The notes under the pieces are model-generated. The model did no database searches. It saw nothing but the letters and a program-made list of their open reading frames with translations, and had not been told where the DNA came from. Position numbers and translations under genes: made by a program. This document shows, in pieces, positions 46,830 to 59,357 of a stretch of 64,000 nt of DNA (position 1 is its first letter; each line of letters opens with the position of its first letter). The stretch is from positions 7,566,001-7,630,000 of the forward strand of contig NC_088300.1 of NCBI RefSeq assembly GCF_032854445.1, in the 5' to 3' direction. This DNA comes from Liolophura sinensis (lineage: Eukaryota; Mollusca; Polyplacophora; Chitonida; Chitonidae).

Positions 46830-47631
46830 TTAAAGTCTTATATCCGGAGCTTTTGGCCTTGTCATTCAAAGATCTATAGAACTAATGATGAAAGCAAATA
46901 GTAGTTGACTGTCATTTGTTACTGATGAAAAATTATCTGTATATAAAGATCGACAAATTGAGGCGCGACAGATTCAGAAACGGACATCGCTAGGTAACTA
47001 TCATCCAAAGATAGGTAAGTATATACACCAGCTTTTAGTTTACTGGTATTTACCGATTAACAGATCTCATACGGAATTTATTCTTGTCCGGAATATTGCT
47101 TCAAATCAAATAGTCAATTGACTTCCTTTTAAGCAATTAAGTTTATGATTGTATTTACATCCTGATTTGGGAACAGAAGATAAAATGACAATGAGAATCA
47201 TTTGCCTTTCATTCATGTAACATTCACCAAATACTCGCCCTGTTCATTGTCCACAATTCTCTCTCTCTCTTCAGTTGATTCAAGTTAGTGCTTTACGAAC
47301 AAATTATGTTACCCTCCAGCTATCCTCCGGTTGAATAGCTAGATTGGCCGTAATCCGTCAGTGAGGTAAACTGAAGCGGTTGTCTGATTACTTTGTGATT
47401 ACTTAATATAGCATTTTCAAACGACCGCTTATTGTGTAGGCCTACATGTAGACACGTACAGTGGTCGTTTCCTATATGTATTCCAGCAAAAATGTAATTA
47501 CAGCAAAAATGTAATCGGGAATAACACTTATAATTTCCTGAAGAAGGCCCCTATGTCAAATTACACTTTGGCCTAATATATATGAATATAGGCTGTAGGT
47601 CTTTTATTGTATTTGTCACTCGTATTTGAAC

Positions 47632-48425
47632 ATGATGTCCGAAGAAAGTTTCAAGGAGAAGATTACCTTTACACACCCAGGTGAGTTTGGGATGCTACCA
47701 GATCTGCTGGGATTAGCAGTTATCCTACTACGATGTTGCAATGACGTTGTTGGCTTTTCTGCCTTGCTGCTAAACTGCCTGTTCTTTGCTGCCACAACCA
47801 AAGAGGGTGAAACTCTCAGATCGAAAGTGTTGATCCAAAACTCTATTTTGACGGACATCTTTCCCTCCGTTGCTGGTTTGTGATCGACTGTACGCCGTAC
47901 TCAGACCGCTGGCCTACCACACCGTCGGATACAGCACCCTGGCCAATGTCTTAATGATAGCCTCCTCCTGGTTAGGAGCTGTCGCTCTGACCGTGCCGGT
48001 GGTCGCTATTCCTTTCGGAGATGAGCTTGATAACAATCCTTTCTTTCGAAAGCTTAATTACGGTTTCAAACATTTCCCTATTCTAGCTCGACAGTACACC
48101 ACCATAAGCGTCACCGTGGCAATATTTCTACTGCACGTAGCTATCTTTGTAGTACTTTACGTACAGAAACGGTATAATCTGGCTCTGGAAAAGTCGACAT
48201 CTGACGGCAGAAGAAGAACGTTGGTTTTCACATATTTCCTCATCCACATTTCGTCTCTGTGTCTCTACTTACCGGGGCCTGTGTTTAAACAACAGTGTGG
48301 TAAACCCCTTGATTCTTGGTTCCCAGGTCAGGATATCCGTCAGTGTTTGTACAGCTTCATTAAACCGCGGCGACATCCAACTCACAGTAAGTCACTGGAA
48401 ACAGAATCTACAGTGGGACAACATT
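47632..48425 (+). pseudogene. Broken rhodopsin-like GPCR
   Basis: A decayed relative of the intact receptor at 61.6-62.7 kb. The N-terminus (MMSEESF) and TM1 are present (GLAVILLRCCNDVVGFSALL, LLNCLFFAATT), then IQNSILTDI. About 47 residues covering TM2-TM3 are gone and the frame shifts at about 47,870. Open sequence resumes at VCDRLYAVLRPLAYH and runs through TM4-TM6 to LYLPGPVFKQ. A second loss of about 30 residues removes the start of TM7, leaving VVNPLILGSQVR in another frame, then YSFIKPRRHPTHSKS. Two deletions and at least two frame changes mean no functional receptor. Confidence 0.88.
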
Positions 48426-49184
48426 AGACGGTTGGTAAAACCCGTGGTTTATGGTTCCTGCATGTCACCCCGAATTTGTCGTTGTAGAACACTGCGGTTG
48501 ATATAGTTGATCCATGCCCATGTTTTAAGGTATTCTACACTACCGCAATAATAATCACTGTTATGATTTATTTACAATCCGTTGCATGTCCAGGCAAGTA
48601 TAGAACTGTTACAAAGTGAATATATAAGATTGAATTAAGATATTAAACCGCCAGTGACTGCTGTTTTTGCTTCAGGAAAAGCAAGGGATATACATAATCG
48701 TTTGTCCGTCTGTCATGCTTTCGTTTCTTTGCGATAAAATCTCTGAATATTGGCATATTTTGTTAAGATATTGTGTCCTTTTTTGAGGAAGTTCAGATGA
48801 AGCGAGCGGAGCAAAGATCACACTCTACACATACAACACAAGCATGTGTTAAAAAACTATGCGCTTAAGCAGATAAAAAAAAGACATACGGAGAAAAAGG
48901 TATAACTCAGCTGAGATCATTGCTTAGAGCTTTGGTAGTTAACATCAGCGCGACTTAAAATATTCATACATGCAAACACGTAGCTATCACAAGACTTTTA
49001 TAAAGAACACATTGCCACAAAACAGAGGACGAGTCTTAGAATCCATGACAGCTCAATAAAAAATTTGCAACTGCCTGATAAACTTTGTTATAATTCCTTA
49101 ACGGTTTAAGCACAGTCACCAGCGTAGGATTAAAAACACCTGCACAGGTAAGATCATTGTAAAATTTAGCTCGCTGAATTGCTG

Positions 49185-52100
49185 AATTTCATCCACAACA
49201 TGACACTCTTCGCACAGACCAGTGTTATGCATGCTAAAGCGATACAGGTAAGAGTTCACAGTGATGTGACCAGACAATATCTAATAACAAAGAACTTTAG
49301 TACGCCTAGACGAGAATACTAATTCAGGATAAGTAATCTTGAGGTTAAATTTAAAGAAAAAACGACCTTTAATGGAAGATTCCCATTCAGACTGTCATAG
49401 CTTAACAAAATGATGTTTAACACAGTTCATAGCATCAGAAAGCAGAAGATCAACAATGATCGAAATACTATGAAACGAAAAGGCCTCTTTAGCCAAAGAG
49501 TCTGTCAGTTCATTCCCGAAGATACCGGCATGACCAGGGACCCACTCAAAACCCACAAAAAAAGATGTAATATTTCAAATAAAACAAGAGAGGTTCTATT
49601 CCAAGCATAGTTTCCTAGAGTAGGCCTATGTACAGCACTTAAGGATTTATTTATTTTATTTGATTGGTGTTTTACGCCGTACTCAAGAATATTTCATTTA
49701 TACGACGGCGGCCAGCATTATGGAGGGTGGAAACCGGGCAGAGCCCTAGGGAAACCCACGACCATCCGCAAGTTGCTGACAGACCTTCCCACATAAGGCC
49801 GGAGAAGAAGCAACATGAGCTGGACTTGAACGCACAGCGACCGCATTGGTGACAGACTCATGGGTCATTACGCTGCGCTGGCGCGCTAACCAACTGTGCA
49901 GCACTTAAGGAGTCTGTAAATGTAACAACCCTGCCGGACAAAAAATACAAAGACATCAGAATGGCAGTCAGCTCTGCCTGGAACACAGAGAGGTTATCAG
50001 ATAATCTGAAACTTTTCTTGAGCCCAATTGCAGGCACACAGAAAGCAGAACCCACCTTCCCAGAATCTGGGCATTTTGAACCATCAGTAGCCTATACACT
50101 TTCAGGTGGTTACTCCGTGACATTCCAATATGATCCATACCCCTTATATTTTGCGGATCTGTTTTTCTAATGGTACCATTCAGACATGAAGAAATGTATG
50201 GCATTTTTAAGTGCCACAGTGGGAAAGGGGATACATATAAATGTTCAACAGGTAACTCGTTAAACCCGCTGCTTTCGGCAATTTCACTAGCTCGCACACT
50301 AAAAGGCTTAGGACGCCTTGCTTCTGCCTCAAAAAGCTTATCACAATCAGATTGATTACACACAGGTACAGATGAGATACATATGCTCGTACATAAATTC
50401 AACTTCCCATAATACTTGCGAAACTCTCTTCTAATAGATAACGGCCACTCATGACACAGAACCTGTAAAACATTTAGAGGTGTGGTACGCAGAGCACGTG
50501 TACAATAAACGAAGGGCCGAACACTGAATTAACTCTAACTTCTTTTTAAGGGAAGCGCAAGCTGAATCATATGCTTCAGAGCAGTACTCTAACCTAGAGC
50601 CGATTAAAGCTCGATACAACAGTAACATGCATGTTTTGTCTGCGCTCCATGACTTCCCTGATATGGCCCTCATAAGGTTAAGAACCTTCTGACATCTATT
50701 TATTGTAATATTAATATGATCAGACCAGGACAGACGTTTATCAAAGATAACTCCCAAATACTTAAAACATTTTAACCAGGTGTCGACCGAGGGATATAGA
50801 CAACAGTAGTTCAGCAACCGTTAGCCGTTTCCTAGAGAATAACACAGCCTCCGTTTTAACCGGAGAAAATTTGAACCCCCAGAGCTTACTCCACTCGACA
50901 ATATCGTCTAAAGCATGTTGAATATACTTCTTAGCCACATTTAAATTAACACCGTTGAACCACATGGCCTTGTCATCGGCGAACAAGGAAGACTTAATCT
51001 GGGGGTTGAGAACAGAGGGTAGATTGTTTATAGCTATGTTAAATAGTGTAGGCGATAACACACTACCTGGAGGAGTCCCATTCCCCCACACTGACAGGAC
51101 GAGATAATTCAGAACCAATTCTCACTTGGATAGAACGGTTTCATAGAAAACTCTTTACCCATCCTAGCATTCTACCGCCAATCCCAATAGTCTTCATTTT
51201 GATTAGCAGCACACTTCTCCACACCATATCATAGGCTTTTTCTACGTCTAAAAACACTTGTCGTATACAAGTTTCTAGCGACACTACATGATCGGTCACA
51301 CTTCTATTACATCTAAAACCACTCTGAACTGGTGAGTAGATACTGTTCTTTTTTAAAAGCCACAGTACCCTTGAGTTAATCATTTTTCCATAACGTTACA
51401 TATTGTGGATGTTAAGGCAATAGGCCCATAGGAAGTTAGAAGAGAAGAGTCTTTCCCAGGCTTAGGCACGAGCATAACTACAGCCCTTTTCCAAGACGCT
51501 TAGATCAAATAGTATTGTACAGTAATAGGAGGATTTGTAAACTCTGTTCTGGCAGGTGCTTAATCAACGAATAGGATATACCATCCTCACCAGGCAAGGA
51601 GTCTTCAGTAGAGTCCAGAGCTTGCTTGAGCTCGTCAGCTGAAAAGTCTTCATTGACATAGAATTAAACAAATATCTTTCCTCCATCTGATGTTTGTGAG
51701 ATAAAATCCGGGCTATAGTTTTCAGTGCTCGAAACATAAGCAAAGCTTTCTGCTGAAAGCTGACATTTTTCTGCAGTGGTGACATGGCTAACACCCTCAC
51801 TAACCATACTGGGGACACCGTTTGATTTCCGTTTACCAATGACAGCTCGCACCTGATCCCACACAGTCTTCACCGAAATGTTGCACTTAATATTCGAACA
51901 ATATTCGCGCCAGTGTCGCTTTTGGGCACACTTAATAACTTTTTGAGCATGAGCTTTGTTTTTCGTTTTGTAGTTTAGTATATCACCAAAGAGTCGAGAG
52001 TGCCTGGCTCGATTTTTAGCCTTTTTCCACTCTCTGATAGCTTTGGTGCAACTATCATTCCACGACGGGACAGGCATTTTGCTAAATATCTTACTACTAG

Positions 52101-52984
52101 TTTTTGGTATTGCTTTACTGGCTGCCTTATTAAAGGCCCCTAATACATTTTCAGAAAAAGAATCAACATTATCAACAAATAGTTCTGTCAAAAATTCTTC
52201 ACATCTGACCCTGAACCTACACCAGTCAGCTTTCTTTGCCTTCCACCGAGGGGGTAATCCTAGTTGATTATACCGTGGAGAAAATCCAAAAGAAAATCTG
52301 ATTGGAAAACGATCGCTTCCAGTTGGTGAGTCCCAGTCAACCGACCAAGAAAAAGCAGGGCTTAAACTATTAGAACACATTGTTAGGTCTATGGCAGATA
52401 AATTACTCGAACAGATATCTAGGCGGGTACCAGATCCACAGTTCAAAAACATTAAATTAAAGTCATTCACAATGTCCTGCACTAGTCTACCCTTCCTACC
52501 TGTTTATCACTACCCCATATAACACTATGGGCATTAAAATCTCCACATAGGATAATAGTACCAGGGTGTGATTCCAAAAGCAATTTAAAATCATTGTATT
52601 CAAGTTTGTTACAGGGGTTATACAGATTAATTACATTGATCATCTGTCCATATCTGTACACTCTGGCACTCAATAGACTTAAACTCAGCCTGACGAATCT
52701 CACTAAGATATGCCATGCTTGATAAAAATAGCTAACCCACCTCTCCCACCTTCAACTCTGTCCTTCCTTATTACTGAATGGCATGGATAAGTAAAATCAT
52801 ACTTGGGTTTCAAAAAGGTTTCCTGTAGACATACATTTTCTGGTTGAAGATCTAATCTAGAAATGTAGAACTTCAGTTCTTGACCAGGAGTATAAAATGA
52901 CAGAACAGTTTGCTGTAAAACATAAACAGCCATCAGAGTAGCAGAGATAACAATACATATATTCAGACACCTTAAGTAAGCCAT
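49185..52984 (-). pseudogene. LINE ORF2: endonuclease, reverse transcriptase, RNase H (interrupted)
   Basis: The endonuclease shows QETFLKP, GGRGGLAIFIKHG, LCGDFNAHSVIWGS and SDRFPIRFSF. The reverse transcriptase shows PKPGKDSSLLTSYGPIAL, QSGFRCNRSVTDHVV, FLDVEKAYD, GTPPGSVLSPTLFN and the catalytic LFADD (about 50,970). RNase H shows FQAELTAI, FTDSLSA and, beyond the SINE, WVPGHAGIFGNELTDSLAK (about 49,530). The reading frame changes near 52,703 and elsewhere, and stops interrupt it. The RNase H plus FADD-type reverse transcriptase fits the I/Jockey superfamily; finer placement needs an alignment. Confidence 0.85.
49646..49898 (-). mobile_element. SINE family A nested in the LINE RNase H domain, 13-bp duplication
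   Basis: Nearly complete; the first bases of the tRNA-like head are missing. It is flanked by CAGCACTTAAGGA at 49,633-49,645 and 49,899-49,911. RNase H coding sequence lies on both sides, so the SINE is younger than the LINE. Confidence 0.93.
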
Positions 52985-53293
52985 TATTTACAGGTCAAAG
53001 GTCTTAACTGTTGGAGAGCAGATAACTCTTCAGAATGCATAACATCATTACCAAGATGGTGTTCGAACCACACCTGCCTGTTTAGACGCAGATATCTTAA
53101 TACAGTGAAACAATATATCTGTAAACAGAGCAACAACCCTAGCCATTGTATGCCTGTGGGCATTCATCTGTCTGTACCGATGTGTCCACCTGGACTGTCT
53201 GTACTCCTACTGAGATCATGACTGGTTTGACAACAGAACTAGAAATTCATTGAACTAGTATGGGAGCTATCAGAACGTATGGCCTTAAGAGCA

Positions 53294-53827
53294 TCAGAAA
53301 TCATGGTTCTCACCACACCGAGGACACCTAGCCCTGCCCCTATAATCAGATGATATGAGGTTTAACCTCTGGCACCTGTAGCACCGCACAGCAGAGGGAA
53401 TGAATGGCTTAACTTGAAAAACCTGAAAACCTAAAACCACCTCATTTGGAATAGCTTCTGTATCAAAGTATAGAAACATGGACGATGAGGGGACTTTCTC
53501 CTTACCTTTTGTCAATCTCTCAACTTTTGAGCACTGAATTCTCTTTAAAATTTCAAGAATTTCATCCTCTTTGATTTCTTCTTATCCAACACCTGATATT
53601 ACTCCCCGAAAGAAAGATTTATTTTCTACCCTGCGCTGGACATCTCTTCCCATAATCGACGTTACAGGTAGTAATTTCTTGACCTGAGTGTTGCTTACAC
53701 ATGTTATTAATAAATCTTTGGCTTGGAATCTTTTTACTCGTTTCACAGTACCTATAGCTGTTTGAAGTGCAGTGCCAAACTTAATAACGCTATACCTAGA
53801 AACTGGCACTCCACCTAGTGCTGACAT
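53294..53827 (-). pseudogene. LINE ORF1 (gag-like), interrupted
   Basis: Begins MSALGGVPVSRYSVIKFGT and continues through an RNA-binding-like region to GVISGVG, where an in-frame TAA (53,582) interrupts. It resumes to VRCYRCQRLN and CPRCGENHDF, a zinc-knuckle-like C-x2-C pair. In the LINE this protein would bind the element RNA. The stop is shared with the copy at 58.2-58.7 kb. Confidence 0.75.
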
Positions 53828-54480
53828 AATAGCATTAAGTGACTTCGCCTGCGCATGCTAGGGGCCTAGGGTACTGCTACCTGTCTGAGCTGAGATGTCC
53901 ATAAGACATTCCCCGTCTTCGTCGTCATTTATGTAGGGAAAAAAAGGGTGCAAGTACTTAATTAAGGACAATAGACAGCGGACGTTATTCACAAAACGGT
54001 TATTCAGAAAGTTGTGCCCTGGGGCAACTCAGGACAGGAAGAGACAACGGGAGCCCTAGACACCTCCTCGAAGACAAGTCCTCGAAGCCAACAATGTTTC
54101 TCTGATACTAGTTTAAACGATTGTTTTCTCAAAACGACGAAGAAGATCAAAAAGATAACACCAGCAGCGTTTAACTAACAGAAGAAATAACTGGGCCAAC
54201 AAAATTTGCACCGTGAGTAACATTCACCAGTTATACAACAACAACCGTTGCGTGGATGCCAACACCCCACAGTGCACAACAACAACACCACCACAGCAGC
54301 GGCAGTCAGGCGCAAAATAAACAAAAATAAACAAGAAAATCCTCCAAACTACTCGGCCAACAGATAACTTACAACATATTTACATTGATCAACACTAAAA
54401 ACAGACTTTACACAAAGCATAAATAACCAAAGACATATAATTTTAACAGAGCACATGTAAACACACCTTCACACTCGTAC

Positions 54481-55904
54481 CTTCTCCCCAGCGATTGGTT
54501 GACTATGTTTGGCTATTTAGTCAACTCCTTACTATCATTAGTAGTTGTTTTTTTAATACCTGTTCTAAATATTGTCCAGGTTTAATAAAATTTTATGTGT
54601 AATTTCAACTGGTTTCATTGTGCCTTTTTAGTGTAAACTATATTGTGTCTGAATTAGCATATTTTATATGTTTGCTTTAAATTATATGAATTTATTTGAA
54701 TGTGCCGCTTACCACAGAGGCGCCAGCGATGTCACAATGGCCAGAAATGTCACAATGTGTCTCACAACTCCCTTTTTTGAGATTTGTCTCAGAAAAGCGA
54801 GTTTGTGATATCATTCTTGCCGATGGTGTAGCTGATAAATAACGTATTTTGCACCGGTGAGTTTGTCGGGTAAAAAACTGGAAAAATGACCACAGAGTGA
54901 GGGAATGAATTAGTGAATTGCTGAGACATTCCTGACTGACATGTCGGCTGATATTTCTGGCCTACAGGTCAGCCAGGTATTCCACAATGCAGAATTGAAA
55001 TGGGGGGTATATCGAAAGTATAAGGTCAGCATTGATACATGGTGACAACATTTCTGAAAATTGTGATGTGTCTGCTTCTATAACCATCTACCGTGAAGCT
55101 AGTAAATCATGTCGCCTTGTTGTGTGTGTCTGCCCAGACAACGAATTGCTGAATGCCGCTGTATGATACCGCCCTGGTCGGATTTACCCGAAGATATACA
55201 CTACCAAAGCCTACATAATTACATTTATCACCCAATGCTTACTGTGAAACTCTCAGTCTGCTCTGTTAGAATAAACAATCAAAAAAGTAAACTTCATGGC
55301 TTAGACTTCGACACCACAGTGTTACCTCAATAGGACGCGCAGTGTTCAAAACACAGTTCATGTCGTCAACTCGAGAAACAATATCCAACCATGCACGATG
55401 TGTGTCATTCCCTAAACGGCACAGTGTGATGATCTGCTAGATTTAAACAATTCATATATAGCAAAGGCTGCGATTATATATATATGTATATACCCTCAAT
55501 GAGGGTATGTATATTTGCACAAAGACCAGAACGCTTTCTTCTCTCTCAGATTTTACGACAAGAGGGATAGTTTCAATTCTGACATAGTAAATCATCCTTA
55601 CTTCCTGCATGTGACATGTACATGTCTTGCCTTGTAGCATTTGGTACATGCCGTGTGTTATGTGACTGTTTCAATCAACGTTAGAAGTTCTGCAAAACTA
55701 GTGTGTCAAGGTTATTCCGTCAAACGCGTCACTAAATGTTTGCTAAGTTTTACAATGAGTACAATGAGTATAATAAGTAAATATGGGCAGAGCGTACGGA
55801 ATCTCTGGCACATGCTGCATAACTGAGTCTAATTCCGCTAGAGGGTGTACATTCATCCTGGACAATTTGATCGCCACGTTGGATATATCAACAGTCGCAA
55901 TCAA
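54481..55904. other. Flank of the LINE inside the duplicated unit; no gene seen
   Basis: AT-rich with no recognised coding sequence. A short inverted word taccctcaatgagggta lies at about 55,491. The same stretch recurs at 59,358-60,781. Confidence 0.5.
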
Positions 55905-56135
55905 AGTGCACATGAGATACATATTTTATGATCGACAACTTGTACATTAGCACGGTAAATCATTTGAATATTGATTTCAATCGTTTGCCTAGAACTTTCC
56001 TTCCCAAGATTACTGAAAAATACTGACTGCTTCTCTTTGCATGATTCCGTCTTATTTTCGTAATTTACATACTTTCTTAGTTCTATGGTGGTTTGTGTTA
56101 AATGTCGTTTTGGGCGTTGACCTTGCACTTATTGC
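55905..56135 (+). repeat. Dispersed 'LERP' repeat, copy 3, cut by the duplication junction
   Basis: Identical to 60,782-61,012 and stopping at ttgcacttattgc, where the right copy continues into ccctggaacgccc. Confidence 0.8.
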
Positions 56136-56140
56136 ACTTA
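56136..56140. other. 5-bp filler at the tandem duplication junction
   Basis: 'actta' separates the end of the left unit from the start of the right unit (tatacaagtttc). It could be copied from the adjacent gcactta. Confidence 0.8.
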
Positions 56141-59100
56141 TATACAAGTTTCTAGCGACACTACATGATCGGTCACACTTCTATTACATCTAAAACCACT
56201 CTGAACTGGTGAGTAGATACTGTTCTTTTTTAAAAGCCACAGTACCCTTGAGTTAATCATTTTTCCATAACGTTACATATTGTGGATGTTAAGGCAATAG
56301 GCCCATAGGAAGTTAGAAGAGAAGAGTCTTTCCCAGGCTTAGGCACGAGCATAACTACAGCCCTTTTCCAAGACGCTTAGATCAAATAGTATTGTACAGT
56401 AATAGGAGGATTTGTAAACTCTGTTCTGGCAGGTGCTTAATCAACGAATAGGATATACCATCCTCACCAGGCAAGGAGTCTTCAGTAGAGTCCAGAGCTT
56501 GCTTGAGCTCGTCAGCTGAAAAGTCTTCATTGACATAGAATTAAACAAATATCTTTCCTCCATCTGATGTTTGTGAGATAAAATCCGGGCTATAGTTTTC
56601 AGTGCTCGAAACATAAGCAAAGCTTTCTGCTGAAAGCTGACATTTTTCTGCAGTGGTGACATGGCTAACACCCTCACTAACCATACTGGGGACACCGTTT
56701 GATTTCCGTTTACCAATGACAGCTCGCACCTGATCCCACACAGTCTTCACCGAAATGTTGCACTTAATATTCGAACAATATTCGCGCCAGTGTCGCTTTT
56801 GGGCACACTTAATAACTTTTTGAGCATGAGCTTTGTTTTTCGTTTTGTAGTTTAGTATATCACCAAAGAGTCGAGAGTGCCTGGCTCGATTTTTAGCCTT
56901 TTTCCACTCTCTGATAGCTTTGGTGCAACTATCATTCCACGACGGGACAGGCATTTTGCTAAATATCTTACTACTAGTTTTTGGTATTGCTTTACTGGCT
57001 GCCTTATTAAAGGCCCCTAATACATTTTCAGAAAAAGAATCAACATTATCAACAAATAGTTCTGTCAAAAATTCTTCACATCTGACCCTGAACCTACACC
57101 AGTCAGCTTTCTTTGCCTTCCACCGAGGGGGTAATCCTAGTTGATTATACCGTGGAGAAAATCCAAAAGAAAATCTGATTGGAAAACGATCGCTTCCAGT
57201 TGGTGAGTCCCAGTCAACCGACCAAGAAAAAGCAGGGCTTAAACTATTAGAACACATTGTTAGGTCTATGGCAGATAAATTACTCGAACAGATATCTAGG
57301 CGGGTACCAGATCCACAGTTCAAAAACATTAAATTAAAGTCATTCACAATGTCCTGCACTAGTCTACCCTTCCTACCTGTTTATCACTACCCCATATAAC
57401 ACTATGGGCATTAAAATCTCCACATAGGATAATAGTACCAGGGTGTGATTCCAAAAGCAATTTAAAATCATTGTATTCAAGTTTGTTACAGGGGTTATAC
57501 AGATTAATTACATTGATCATCTGTCCATATCTGTACACTCTGGCACTCAATAGACTTAAACTCAGCCTGACGAATCTCACTAAGATATGCCATGCTTGAT
57601 AAAAATAGCTAACCCACCTCTCCCACCTTCAACTCTGTCCTTCCTTATTACTGAATGGCATGGATAAGTAAAATCATACTTGGGTTTCAAAAAGGTTTCC
57701 TGTAGACATACATTTTCTGGTTGAAGATCTAATCTAGAAATGTAGAACTTCAGTTCTTGACCAGGAGTATAAAATGACAGAACAGTTTGCTGTAAAACAT
57801 AAACAGCCATCAGAGTAGCAGAGATAACAATACATATATTCAGACACCTTAAGTAAGCCATTATTTACAGGTCAAAGGTCTTAACTGTTGGAGAGCAGAT
57901 AACTCTTCAGAATGCATAACATCATTACCAAGATGGTGTTCGAACCACACCTGCCTGTTTAGACGCAGATATCTTAATACAGTGAAACAATATATCTGTA
58001 AACAGAGCAACAACCCTAGCCATTGTATGCCTGTGGGCATTCATCTGTCTGTACCGATGTGTCCACCTGGACTGTCTGTACTCCTACTGAGATCATGACT
58101 GGTTTGACAACAGAACTAGAAATTCATTGAACTAGTATGGGAGCTATCAGAACGTATGGCCTTAAGAGCATCAGAAATCATGGTTCTCACCACACCGAGG
58201 ACACCTAGCCCTGCCCCTATAATCAGATGATATGAGGTTTAACCTCTGGCACCTGTAGCACCGCACAGCAGAGGGAATGAATGGCTTAACTTGAAAAACC
58301 TGAAAACCTAAAACCACCTCATTTGGAATAGCTTCTGTATCAAAGTATAGAAACATGGACGATGAGGGGACTTTCTCCTTACCTTTTGTCAATCTCTCAA
58401 CTTTTGAGCACTGAATTCTCTTTAAAATTTCAAGAATTTCATCCTCTTTGATTTCTTCTTATCCAACACCTGATATTACTCCCCGAAAGAAAGATTTATT
58501 TTCTACCCTGCGCTGGACATCTCTTCCCATAATCGACGTTACAGGTAGTAATTTCTTGACCTGAGTGTTGCTTACACATGTTATTAATAAATCTTTGGCT
58601 TGGAATCTTTTTACTCGTTTCACAGTACCTATAGCTGTTTGAAGTGCAGTGCCAAACTTAATAACGCTATACCTAGAAACTGGCACTCCACCTAGTGCTG
58701 ACATAATAGCATTAAGTGACTTCGCCTGCGCATGCTAGGGGCCTAGGGTACTGCTACCTGTCTGAGCTGAGATGTCCATAAGACATTCCCCGTCTTCGTC
58801 GTCATTTATGTAGGGAAAAAAAGGGTGCAAGTACTTAATTAAGGACAATAGACAGCGGACGTTATTCACAAAACGGTTATTCAGAAAGTTGTGCCCTGGG
58901 GCAACTCAGGACAGGAAGAGACAACGGGAGCCCTAGACACCTCCTCGAAGACAAGTCCTCGAAGCCAACAATGTTTCTCTGATACTAGTTTAAACGATTG
59001 TTTTCTCAAAACGACGAAGAAGATCAAAAAGATAACACCAGCAGCGTTTAACTAACAGAAGAAATAACTGGGCCAACAAAATTTGCACCGTGAGTAACAT

Positions 59101-59357
59101 TCACCAGTTATACAACAACAACCGTTGCGTGGATGCCAACACCCCACAGTGCACAACAACAACACCACCACAGCAGCGGCAGTCAGGCGCAAAATAAACA
59201 AAAATAAACAAGAAAATCCTCCAAACTACTCGGCCAACAGATAACTTACAACATATTTACATTGATCAACACTAAAAACAGACTTTACACAAAGCATAAA
59301 TAACCAAAGACATATAATTTTAACAGAGCACATGTAAACACACCTTCACACTCGTAC
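56141..59357 (-). mobile_element. LINE, second copy, 3'-truncated by the duplication junction
   Basis: Same ORF1 (58,171-58,704, with the same in-frame stop) and same endonuclease region (57,359-57,861) as the left copy. It ends in the reverse transcriptase just after GFRCNRSVTDHVVSLETCI. The catalytic LFADD box and RNase H are missing. It arose by segment duplication, not by a new insertion. Confidence 0.88.

Larger units (their letters stand above)
44511..47631. other. Non-coding stretch before the GPCR pseudogene
   Basis: Holds a 'LERP' repeat copy (45,420-45,690), a C-rich tract, a region resembling 36.96-37.22 kb (gggcttctggg(a/t)ccga(t/g)tcca at 45,965) and the intact MITE at 46,517-46,829. 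No host gene recognised. Confidence 0.5.
48790..54480 (-). mobile_element. Degenerate LINE with endonuclease, reverse transcriptase and RNase H (I/Jockey-type)
   Basis: On - in order: a leader from about 54.48 kb, ORF1 with a CCHC-like knuckle, an AP-type endonuclease, a reverse transcriptase and an RNase H, then a Cys/His motif (CEECH) near the end. The outer limits are approximate because I could not identify the tail or duplications. Several stops and frameshifts mean it is not autonomous. A SINE is inserted in the RNase H part. The portion from 51,264 up is repeated at 56.1-59.4 kb. Confidence 0.85.
51264..56135. repeat. 4,872-bp tandem duplication, left copy
   Basis: Repeats at 56,141-61,012 with a constant offset of 4,877 bases. 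All stretches I compared are identical, including interrupted frames and stops. It contains the LINE from mid reverse transcriptase to its 5' end, about 1.4 kb of unique flank, and most of a 'LERP' repeat. Confidence 0.93.
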
